A DNA stretch of 41,881 nucleotides, taken from NCBI GenBank assembly GCA_903877125.1, contig CAIRCM010000208.1, positions 1 to 41,881 of the forward strand. The letters are read 5' to 3'. A program made the position numbers and the translations under genes. The stretch is from an uncultured Acetobacteraceae bacterium. Its GTDB lineage: Bacteria; Pseudomonadota; Alphaproteobacteria; Acetobacterales; Acetobacteraceae. This document shows, piece by piece, positions 16,410-26,430 of this stretch. Below the pieces are notes generated by a model that was not told the origin of the DNA, made no database searches, and saw only the letters and a program-made list of their open reading frames with translations. The stretch's first letter is position 1; every line of letters starts with the position of its first letter.

Positions 16410-17924
16410 ATGCGCCCCGAGGACATCATCGCCGATAAAACCCGACCCTTCACCGGTACGGAATATATCCAAAGCCTCCGCGACGGGCGGGAGGTTTATA
16501 TCGATGGCGAGCGCGTGGCAGATGTAACCGTGCACCCGGCCTTCCGCAATTCCGTGCGCTCCATCGCTCGCCTCTACGACGCGATGCACGATCCCGCGAC
16601 CAAGGATGTGCTGACCTGCCCGACAGATACGGGTTCGGGCGGCTACACCCATAAATTCTTCCGGGTGCAGCGGTCCCGCGACGATCTGGTCGGCGCGCAA
16701 GGGGCGATCGCGGCGTGGTCGCGCCTGTCGTACGGCTGGATGGGGCGCACGCCGGACTACAAGGCGGCCTATACCAATACGCTGGGAGCCAATTCCGAAT
16801 ATTACGGTCCCTATGCCGCCAACGCGAAGGCCTGGTACAAACGGGCACAGGAAGCGGTGCCGTTCATGAACCATGCGATCGTGAACCCGCCGGTCGACCG
16901 GCATCTGCCGGCGGAGGCGACGAAAGACGTTTTTGTCAGCGTTCAGAAAGAGGTCGATGGCGGCATCGTCGTCTCCGGCGCCAAGGTGGTGGCAACCTCC
17001 GCGGCCATTACCCACTATAATTTCATGGGGCAGAGTTCGAAGACGGCGACGGAAGATCTGGACATGTCGCTGATGTTCATGGTTCCCATCGACGCGCCCG
17101 GGCTGAAACTGTTCTGTCGCACATCCTACGAACGCGCCGCACGCGCCCCGTTCGATTACCCGTTGTCGTCCCGTTTCGATGAAAACGACGCGATCTTCGT
17201 CTTGGATAATGTGTTCATCCCGTGGGAGGACATTTTCATCTACCGCGACCCCGCGCGGGTGCTGAGTTTCTACCCGCGCTCCGGCTTCACCCAGGGCTTC
17301 CAGTTCCAGGGGGGCACCCGTTTCGCCGTCAAGCTGGATTTCATCACCGGCCTGTTGTCGAAAGCCTTGCGCTGCACCGGTGGGGACGAGGCGCGCGGCA
17401 ATCAGGTTCTGCTGGGGGAGGTCGTTGCCTGGCGCAACCTGTTCTGGTCGCTGTCCAACGCGATGGCCCATAACCCGGAACCCTGGAAGGGCGATGCGGT
17501 CCTGCCGGAGCTGAAAGCGGGGCAGGCGTATCGGGTGTTCGCGCCGGATGCCTATCCGCGGATCAAGGACATCGTCGAACGCACGGTGACCTCGGCGCTG
17601 ATCTATCTGCCGTCATCGGTGAAGGATTTTTCGAATCCCGCGATCCAGCCTTATCTCGAACGATATGTACGCGGGTCGCATGGGATCGGGTACGAGGAGC
17701 GGATCAAAATCATGAAGCTGCTCTGGGATGCCGTTGGCACCGAGTTCGGCGGCCGGCATGAACTGTATGAGCGCAACTACGCTGGCGGCTGGGAGGATAT
17801 CCGCGCGCAAACTCTGACATGGGCACAGAAGGGCGGCGCGATGGCGCAGATGGAGGCGATGGTCGACCAGTGCATGGCCGATTACGACGCCCAAGGGTGG
17901 ACCGGGGAAACCTGGATTTCCTAG
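16410..17924 (+). CDS. HpaB-family flavin-dependent aromatic hydroxylase
   Basis: A 504-residue group D flavin monooxygenase of the 4-hydroxyphenylacetate 3-hydroxylase (HpaB) family, with an acyl-CoA-dehydrogenase-like fold. Such enzymes use FADH2 from a separate reductase to hydroxylate a phenolic ring ortho to its hydroxyl group; close relatives include PvcC-type enzymes. The first 20 residues (GTEYIQSLRDGREVYIDGE at 16-34), a central ATSAAITHYNFMG segment and the GTEFGGRHELYERNYAGG motif near the C-terminus are typical. No HpaC-type reductase gene is in the window. It starts 2 nt after the BrxD-like gene with no own ribosome binding site, so it is probably co-transcribed and coupled. Whether this is functional or accidental is open. 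Confidence 0.88.
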   Translation: MRPEDIIADKTRPFTGTEYIQSLRDGREVYIDGERVADVTVHPAFRNSVRSIARLYDAMHDPATKDVLTCPTDTGSGGYTHKFFRVQRSRDDLVGAQGAIAAWSRLSYGWMGRTPDYKAAYTNTLGANSEYYGPYAANAKAWYKRAQEAVPFMNHAIVNPPVDRHLPAEATKDVFVSVQKEVDGGIVVSGAKVVATSAAITHYNFMGQSSKTATEDLDMSLMFMVPIDAPGLKLFCRTSYERAARAPFDYPLSSRFDENDAIFVLDNVFIPWEDIFIYRDPARVLSFYPRSGFTQGFQFQGGTRFAVKLDFITGLLSKALRCTGGDEARGNQVLLGEVVAWRNLFWSLSNAMAHNPEPWKGDAVLPELKAGQAYRVFAPDAYPRIKDIVERTVTSALIYLPSSVKDFSNPAIQPYLERYVRGSHGIGYEERIKIMKLLWDAVGTEFGGRHELYERNYAGGWEDIRAQTLTWAQKGGAMAQMEAMVDQCMADYDAQGWTGETWIS

Positions 17925-18001
17925 TGGCGCGGGCATCGCAAGCGCAATCGTGACCTTTTCGGTCCTTCGAAACAAACTGGATACGGGGGTGCACTGGGAA
18001 A

Positions 18002-19006
18002 ATGGATCCGATCCCCTCGATCCAGGCGATGCTCGCGGTGTTTCCGTCGGTGACGGACGCCTCGGTACGCGAATACCTGACCGTCATCGAATCAATGTTG
18101 AATATGGCGGATCTATCCTGCCGCCCCCTGGTGGCGAATATGCTGCGGGCGGCGGCCGGATCGGCCGCGACCGGCGAGCGGCGCACGATACTGTTGGGCG
18201 CCGCGGAGACGATCGAGGCTGTCGTCGTGAACCCGGTCAACCCAGGCGTAACCTGGGACGACGACCCGGTACCGGACCGTAAACCGCCCACCGCCGGCCC
18301 GCCGGCCCGCAGACGACCCACCGTGGCGGCCGACGAATTCAAGCGCTTGAATACACGGACGGCCTCGATCCTTAACGTCGGCGGCTTCCGCCCGACCCTC
18401 GATCCCGCGGCGTCCCACTTCGGCCTCACACCGCTCGGCTTTCCGGGGGAGGAATGGCCCACACTGGAATCGAAACCTCTTTTGTTTGTCTGTCAAATGA
18501 ACCTCGCCGCCGCCCCGGCGGTGCCGCCGTTGCTTGATGGCATTCAACTCCTCACCTTTTTCGTCAATCCTGATTTCGGTGTGCTGTCGCAAACCAACGG
18601 CTCGGATTGGCAGTTGCGGACGTATAGTTCGCTGGAAGGGTTGGTCCCCCTCGCGGTTCCGTGTGGCGCACCGAAAGCGAAAAAGGGTTTCGAATGCCGC
18701 TGGGAGGTGTCTGACGACCATCCCAACCATGACGACCCGGATATCGTAGTACCCGACGGCATGCGCCGGCCGCGCGTCACGCTGGAAAATATCGCTCGTA
18801 CCAAGGTCGGCGGTTATGCCAGCACGATCCAATCCGAACCCTGGTGGGATTATGCGTCACACCCCAGCAACCCGAAATACTGCCTACAGATCAACAGCGA
18901 AGCCAAGGCGGGGATGATTTGGGGCGACGGCGGCATAATTTACCTGGCGCGCGGCACGGCGCCCGGGTCGCACGATGACTGGTTTCTCGACTGGCAGTGC
19001 CTTTGA
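18002..19006 (+). CDS. DUF1963/YwqG-like protein with N-terminal extension
   Basis: The part from about residue 125 to the C-terminus of this 334-residue protein resembles the YwqG/DUF1963 fold: a SHFGLTPLGFPGEEWP segment, then LLFVCQMNL, an FFVNPDF strand and a C-terminal GDGGIIYLARG region. The family has no settled function; members occur near polymorphic toxins and are sometimes proposed as immunity-type proteins. The first 80 residues are helical and unlike the rest, joined by a Pro/Arg-rich linker (about 88-108). There is no signal peptide. The start is 77 bp behind the HpaB-like gene and without a strong ribosome binding site. It faces the minus-strand luciferase-like gene 20 bp further on. 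Its link to the ATPase module is unproven. Confidence 0.7.
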   Translation: MDPIPSIQAMLAVFPSVTDASVREYLTVIESMLNMADLSCRPLVANMLRAAAGSAATGERRTILLGAAETIEAVVVNPVNPGVTWDDDPVPDRKPPTAGPPARRRPTVAADEFKRLNTRTASILNVGGFRPTLDPAASHFGLTPLGFPGEEWPTLESKPLLFVCQMNLAAAPAVPPLLDGIQLLTFFVNPDFGVLSQTNGSDWQLRTYSSLEGLVPLAVPCGAPKAKKGFECRWEVSDDHPNHDDPDIVVPDGMRRPRVTLENIARTKVGGYASTIQSEPWWDYASHPSNPKYCLQINSEAKAGMIWGDGGIIYLARGTAPGSHDDWFLDWQCL

Positions 19007-19026
19007 GCCGACGTTGCGTGTCGTGA

Positions 19027-20076
19027 CTAAACCCGCGGCAATACCCGTTCCCCGAACAGCCGCATCGAATCCATCGCTTCGGCCAACGGCACGTCGTTGA
19101 AATTCACCTGCAACGATGCGATCTCGAAGTCCCCGACCTGCTCGCGGTACGACGCAATCGTGTCGAGAATCCGCTCGGGTGTGCCCACCCACGCCGCGCA
19201 TTTCGCGACCTGGGTGTCGAAATTCTCCCGCGACAATCCCTCGATCACCTTGTCGTAGCCGGGATAATCGGCGGACGAAGCGCCGGTTGTCCACTCCGCC
19301 GCCGCGGCGACCAGCGATTTCAAATAACGATCGATCGGCCCCCGAGCGATGGCCTCGGCACGCTGTTGATCGGCGTGGCACAGCATATGAAACGCCAGCA
19401 TGACCGTACCCGAGCCTGGATGCCCCGCGCGTTTCCAGGCATCCCGATAGAGGCCCAGCAACTCTCGCATCGCTCCACCGGCCATCGGGATGGCCATGAT
19501 GCCATAGCCCGCCGTACCCGCCCGGGTAAACGATTCCGCGGTGGCCAGGGCGGCAACGAAAAACGGCGGACGCGGCGATTGTATCGGGCGGGGCAGGGAG
19601 GTGACGTTGCGGAATGAATGGAAACGGCCTTCGCAGGTCACGTTTTCCTCTTCCAGCAGCCGGCGCACCTGTTCGACGCCTTCCTCGAACCGGGCGCGGC
19701 TTTCGTCCAGCTTCACGCCGAATCGTTCGAATTCATGCGGCAGGAACGCCCGAGCGAACCCGGCATCCAGGCGCCCATCGCAGAGCGCATCGAGCATGGC
19801 CAACTCGCCGGCGATTTTCAGCGGATTGTTGAAGGCCGGCAGAATGGCGCCGGTAATCAACCGGGCGCGTTTGGTCACCTGAGCCGCGGCGGCCAGAAAC
19901 ACGATCGGGTTTGGGCTGTAACCGCCATACGGCAGAAAATAGTGCTCGACCGTACGCACATGGGCGTAGCCGTAACGATCGACCAGCCCCACAAGTTTCA
20001 ACGCGTTTTGCCAATAATCCCGGCCGGATTGGGTTTCGGGGCCGATGTCGGGAAAGAACTGGATTCCAACCTGCAT
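19027..20076 (-). CDS. LLM-class (luciferase-like) flavin-dependent oxidoreductase
   Basis: A 349-residue TIM-barrel flavoprotein of the bacterial luciferase family, which uses reduced FMN or F420 to oxidise an aldehyde, alkane-sulfonate or similar substrate. Visible landmarks are the N-terminal GIQFFPD strand, the HVRTVEHYF motif with the family His near residues 39-47, and the GRLDAGFARAF segment near 101-111. The exact substrate cannot be inferred. Its ATG at 20076 lies 21 nt behind the acnA stop on the same strand, so it may be transcribed with the aconitase gene. It converges with the DUF1963-like gene over a 20-bp gap. Confidence 0.85.
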   Translation of the reverse strand: MQVGIQFFPDIGPETQSGRDYWQNALKLVGLVDRYGYAHVRTVEHYFLPYGGYSPNPIVFLAAAAQVTKRARLITGAILPAFNNPLKIAGELAMLDALCDGRLDAGFARAFLPHEFERFGVKLDESRARFEEGVEQVRRLLEEENVTCEGRFHSFRNVTSLPRPIQSPRPPFFVAALATAESFTRAGTAGYGIMAIPMAGGAMRELLGLYRDAWKRAGHPGSGTVMLAFHMLCHADQQRAEAIARGPIDRYLKSLVAAAAEWTTGASSADYPGYDKVIEGLSRENFDTQVAKCAAWVGTPERILDTIASYREQVGDFEIASLQVNFNDVPLAEAMDSMRLFGERVLPRV

Positions 20077-20097
20077 CGGCCCCGTCCCCGGTTCGAT

Positions 20098-22788
<2,691 letters not shown>

Positions 22789-22840
22789 CTGCCCGTTCCG
22801 TCTTCTGGATGCCATATACGGGGGGGCTTTAGACCAACCG

Positions 22841-22867
22841 GCGGGGGATCGTCCACTGGCCCCCCGC
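22841..22867. repeat. Inverted repeat in the acnA-ccmA divergent region
   Basis: GCGGGGG (22841-22847) and CCCCCGC (22861-22867) form a perfect 7-bp stem with a 13-nt loop. It lies 53 bp from the acnA start and 12 bp from the ccmA start. It could be a regulatory site or a leader hairpin that limits ccmA translation. No known operator is recognised. Confidence 0.4.
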
Positions 22868-22878
22868 TATTTGCCGGC

Positions 22879-23520
22879 ATGCCCAGGGGTGCGATACGCA
22901 CGACCATGGTCGACGGGAACACGGTTGGGCTGCGGGCCCAGGATTTGGCGGCCTTCCGAGGGGAGAGGCTGGTGTTCCGCGACCTGTCCTTCGCTGTCGG
23001 CCCAGGTGGGGCGTTGGTACTGGCGGGGCCGAACGGATCGGGCAAATCAACGTTGTTGCGGGTGCTCGCCGGACTAGGGCGGCTGGAGGCCGGTATATTG
23101 CTGTGGAACGGCACCGACGCGCTCGTGGATCTGGCCGATCACGCGGCGCGCGTCGCCTACATCGGCCACCAGGATGCCGTGAAGCCCGGCCTGACAGTGG
23201 CGGAAAACCTCGGATTCTATGCTCGGCTGCTGGGGCGGGGGATCGGCGATGCCCTGTCGGCGCTGGGGTTGACGGAACTGGCGGAACTCCCGGCGCGCAT
23301 GCTTTCGGCAGGGCAAAAGCGGCGGCTGGCCTTGTCGTCCCTCGCGTTGACCGATGCGCCGCTTTGGCTGTTGGACGAGCCGACATTGGGCTTGGATACC
23401 GCCGCCATTGCCCGATTTGGCACCTTGCTGGCCGCCCACAGGGCGCGGGGCGGCATCGTTATCGCCGCGACGCATGTGCCGCTGCCGCTCGGTGACGTGG
23501 CGGAGCTGAGACTCGGATGA
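22879..23520 (+). CDS. ccmA: Cytochrome c biogenesis ATPase CcmA
   Basis: The ABC ATPase of the CcmABCD complex, which uses ATP to release holo-CcmE during System I cytochrome c maturation at the inner membrane. The 213-residue protein has Walker [10 protein letters not shown] near residues 52-60, a signature [16 protein letters not shown] in place of the usual LSGGQ, and Walker [13 protein letters not shown]. The [18 protein letters not shown] stretch is typical of CcmA. The start is uncertain: ATG 22879 is given, but ATG 22906 would give a more usual length. Its stop overlaps the ccmB start (ATGA). Confidence 0.9.
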   Translation: MPRGAIRTTMVDGNTVGLRAQDLAAFRGERLVFRDLSFAVGPGGALVLAGPNGSGKSTLLRVLAGLGRLEAGILLWNGTDALVDLADHAARVAYIGHQDAVKPGLTVAENLGFYARLLGRGIGDALSALGLTELAELPARMLSAGQKRRLALSSLALTDAPLWLLDEPTLGLDTAAIARFGTLLAAHRARGGIVIAATHVPLPLGDVAELRLG

Positions 23521-24182
23521 AAGGCTGCCTCGCCATTCTCGCAAGGGAACTGCGGCTGTCGCTCCGGCATGGCGCCGATACGCTGGGCGCGTTGCTGTTC
23601 TTTGTCCTCGCGGCGTCGCTGTTTCCCCTGGCGATCGGACCGGCGCCGGAGACCCTGGGCCGCCTGGCGCCAGGGATCGTTTGGGTCTGTGCCCTGCTTG
23701 CCGCGCTGTTGCCACTCGATCGCCTGTTCGGAGCGGACCTGGAGGACGGCTCGCTCGACCAGTTGCTGTTAAGCGGGCTGCCGGCTTTTGCGATCGCGGG
23801 CACCAAGGGTTTGGCACATTGGCTGGTGACCGGGCTGCCGCTGCTGCTGGCGGCGGCGCCCTTGGCCGTGATGCTCCGGATGCCCGAGGACGCTATTCCG
23901 GCGCTGTTGGCCGGTCTGCTGCCAGGAACCCTGCTGCTGTCTCTCCTGGGCACCACCGGCGCGGCCATCGTGCTGGGTGCGCGGCGGGGCGGGGTGCTGC
24001 TGCCGTTGCTGGTGCTGCCGCTGACCACGCCGGTGCTGATCTTCGGTGTCGCGGCGGCCGATGCTGCCTCCGGCGGGTTGAGCGCGCGGCCGCATCTGTT
24101 GCTGCTGGCGGCGATGCTGGCCGGAGCATTGCCGCTGTGTCCGCTGGCCGCGGGGGCGGCGTTGCGGGGGGCGGCGGAGTAG
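23517..24182 (+). CDS. ccmB: Cytochrome c biogenesis permease CcmB
   Basis: A membrane subunit of the CcmAB heme-maturation ABC transporter, 221 residues with six hydrophobic helices. Family landmarks are the N-terminal [10 protein letters not shown] amphipathic segment, the [16 protein letters not shown] helix, the [14 protein letters not shown] loop and the [25 protein letters not shown] stretch described in CcmB proteins (about residues 140-164). It overlaps ccmA by four bases. In many genomes ccmC follows; here the next gene is an acyl-CoA dehydrogenase 80 bp further on, so ccmC and the rest of the pathway must lie elsewhere. Confidence 0.9.
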   Translation: MKGCLAILARELRLSLRHGADTLGALLFFVLAASLFPLAIGPAPETLGRLAPGIVWVCALLAALLPLDRLFGADLEDGSLDQLLLSGLPAFAIAGTKGLAHWLVTGLPLLLAAAPLAVMLRMPEDAIPALLAGLLPGTLLLSLLGTTGAAIVLGARRGGVLLPLLVLPLTTPVLIFGVAAADAASGGLSARPHLLLLAAMLAGALPLCPLAAGAALRGAAE

Positions 24183-24262
24183 CTTCTGAAATTGGCTCTG
24201 TTCGACAGGACCGATTGGCCGGATTACGACGCGCTGACGCCCACCGCCGAAGGACACCGCGC

Positions 24263-25975
24263 ATGACCCGCAAAGGCTCCGACTGGATCGCCCCCGACTG
24301 CTCGGGCATGGACTTCTACGCCATCGATCGCAGCCTCCAGGATCTGCTGCGTATCTACCTGACAGAAGAGCCGTTGAGGCATTTCACCCCGCATTTCGCG
24401 GAGATGGGCCAACTCGCCGGCAGCCGCCTGGACGAACTCGCCCGCATCGCCGATCGACACGGGCCAGTCCTGCACGCCCGCGACCGCACGGGCCGCGATG
24501 AGGATTGGATCGAGTACCACCCCGCCTACCGGGAAATGGAACAGATTGCCTTCGGGAAATTCCAGTTCCATGCCATGAGCCACCGTGGCGGCGTCCTCGG
24601 CTACAATAAGCCGTTGCCGCCGGTCGCCAAATACGCCTTCCAATACCTGTTCGTGCAGGGCGAGTTCGGCCTGATGTGCCCAATCAGCGTCACCGACACC
24701 TCGATCCACCTCGTGCGGAAATTCGGCAGCAATGCGCTGCAGGACTATCTGCTGCCCAAAATGTTGTCCGCCGACATGGCGAATTTTTGGAAGGGCACGC
24801 AGTTCATGACCGAAAAGGCGGGCGGGTCCGATGTCGGCGCGATTGAAACGGTGGCCCGTGAGGCCGACGGTGTTTGGCGTCTTTACGGCGACAAATGGTT
24901 CTGCTCCCACGCCGACGCCGACGTCGCCCTGATGTTGGCCAGGCCCGAGGGTGCGCCCTCGGGAACCAAGGGGCTCGCACTCTTCGCATTGCCGCGCCGT
25001 ACTAAAGACGGCAAGCGCAACAGCTATCGGATCGTGCGCCTTAAGGACAAAATGGGCACACGATCGATGGCATCCGGGGAAATCAATCTGGAGGGAGCCG
25101 AGGCCTACCTCGTCGGCCAGGTCGATCAGGGCCTGAAACAGATGATGGAGCAGGTGAACCTGTCCCGTCTGTCGCACGGGGTCCGAGCGGCGTCGATGAT
25201 GCGCCGTTGCGTGAATGAGTCGTTAGCTGTCGCACGCGGACGATCCGCGTTCGGTCGCGACGTCATCGAATTTCCGCTCATGCGGCGTCAGCTCATGAAA
25301 ATGATCGTGCCCACCGAACAAGCCCTCTCGATGTCCATGTGCACCGCCGATGCTCTGGGTCGCAATGCCCGGGATGAGCTCCGCATTCTCACCGGGCTTT
25401 TGAAGCTCCGGGCCTGCCGCGACAACGTTCCGGTCGCGGTTGGCGCGATGGAAGCGCGCGGCGGCAACGGTGCGATCGAGGACTGGGTCAATCCGCGGCT
25501 GGTGCGCGACGCCCCGATCGGCCTGTTGTGGGAAGGCACCAGCAACATCAACGCCCTCGACGTGATCGGTCGCGCCGTTGGAAAGTCGCGAGCACATCTG
25601 GCCCTCAAACAAATGCTGCACGCCCGCCTTGTCGAGGCTCACGCACTTCCGGCGCCGTTCCGTAACGCACTCGGCGCGACTCTGGACCGCGCGATGGCGC
25701 TGGCTGAACGGGTGGTCGACCAGGAGTCCTTGGCGCGGCAGGCGGCAACGGCGCTTTACGACGCATCCAGCGCGGTCCTGCTGGCGTGGGAGTCGACGCG
25801 CCCCGGCTCCGACGCCCGCCGCGCCTTGCTTGCCCGTTTCGTGCTGGCACATAAGCTGTCCCCGCAAGACCCCCTCGCGCCCGAGGAAGCGGCCTGGGAA
25901 ACGCCCGCGATCAATTGGGTATTGGGTGAAAAGGCAGCCAACCTGAACGAAATAGCCGGTCTTCTGACGCCGTGA
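24263..25975 (+). CDS. AidB-like acyl-CoA dehydrogenase
   Basis: A FAD-dependent enzyme of the acyl-CoA dehydrogenase superfamily, 570 residues, longer than standard members (about 380-400) and similar in layout to AidB and to long-chain FadE-type proteins. The FMTEKAGGSDVGAIET segment near residue 190 is the flavin/substrate motif. RLKDKMGTRSMASGEI near 255 and MEARGGNGAIEDW near 395 match the domain. It probably oxidises an acyl-CoA; AidB itself binds DNA and is linked to alkylation stress, but no DNA-binding tail is clear here. The ATG at 24263 follows a weak GAAGGACA site, and its last bases overlap the next start (GTGA). Confidence 0.82.
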   Translation: MTRKGSDWIAPDCSGMDFYAIDRSLQDLLRIYLTEEPLRHFTPHFAEMGQLAGSRLDELARIADRHGPVLHARDRTGRDEDWIEYHPAYREMEQIAFGKFQFHAMSHRGGVLGYNKPLPPVAKYAFQYLFVQGEFGLMCPISVTDTSIHLVRKFGSNALQDYLLPKMLSADMANFWKGTQFMTEKAGGSDVGAIETVAREADGVWRLYGDKWFCSHADADVALMLARPEGAPSGTKGLALFALPRRTKDGKRNSYRIVRLKDKMGTRSMASGEINLEGAEAYLVGQVDQGLKQMMEQVNLSRLSHGVRAASMMRRCVNESLAVARGRSAFGRDVIEFPLMRRQLMKMIVPTEQALSMSMCTADALGRNARDELRILTGLLKLRACRDNVPVAVGAMEARGGNGAIEDWVNPRLVRDAPIGLLWEGTSNINALDVIGRAVGKSRAHLALKQMLHARLVEAHALPAPFRNALGATLDRAMALAERVVDQESLARQAATALYDASSAVLLAWESTRPGSDARRALLARFVLAHKLSPQDPLAPEEAAWETPAINWVLGEKAANLNEIAGLLTP

Positions 25976-26283
25976 CAGATTTTTGGCGCACCCTGCCCGA
26001 TGGGGTCAGCGTGACCGTCAAGGTGCAACCGAAATCCCGTCGCCCCGGCATTCAGGGTCGGTCCGTCGCCGCGAATGGCCCCTGCCTGCGGATCGGCGTC
26101 AGCGCGGCGGCCGAGGGTGGTCGCGCCAACAAGGCGGCATGCGAAGTATTGGCGGGGGCACTAGGCATCTCCGCGTCTTCGGTCGCTGTCATGGTCGGTC
26201 AGACGAGCCGCGACAAAACGTTGCGTGTCTCGGGCGACAGCATGATCCTCGGCGAACGGTTGGCCGCGCTCGGAGGCGTTTAG
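25972..26283 (+). CDS. DUF167/YggU family protein
   Basis: A 103-residue member of the small DUF167 (YggU) family, widespread but of unknown function. The VTVKVQPKSRRPGI strand near residues 13-26, the RIGVSAAAEGGRANKAA motif near 41-57 and the GQTSRDKTLRV segment near 76-86 are the family pattern. It uses a GTG start at 25972 that overlaps the upstream stop codon, so it is coupled to the acyl-CoA dehydrogenase gene. No transmembrane segment is present. Confidence 0.88.
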   Translation: MTDFWRTLPDGVSVTVKVQPKSRRPGIQGRSVAANGPCLRIGVSAAAEGGRANKAACEVLAGALGISASSVAVMVGQTSRDKTLRVSGDSMILGERLAALGGV

Positions 26284-26369
26284 CAGGCGGTCCCCCCCCA
26301 AGAACGGAGTGACGTCCGTGTCCCTGGCGGCGATTTGCGAATCGACGGGACGATACCGGATCGTGTCTG

Positions 26370-26402
26370 TCATCCCGAGGCCGAGCGACAGGAGGTGACA
26401 TG
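26370..26402 (+). promoter_or_regulatory. Repeat-like leader with strong Shine-Dalgarno site
   Basis: TGTCATCCCGAGGCCGAGCG (26369-26388) resembles a widespread intergenic repeat core. It is followed by AGGAGGTG (26390-26397), a near-perfect ribosome binding site 4 nt before an ATG at 26400. That ATG opens a 44-codon frame ending at 26534, in a different frame from the helicase. TGTCAT can pair with GTGACA (26395-26400, one G-U pair), which would partly mask the site. Confidence 0.4.
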
Positions 26403-26430
26403 ACCCGTACCATCGTGCTTAACCTACAGC

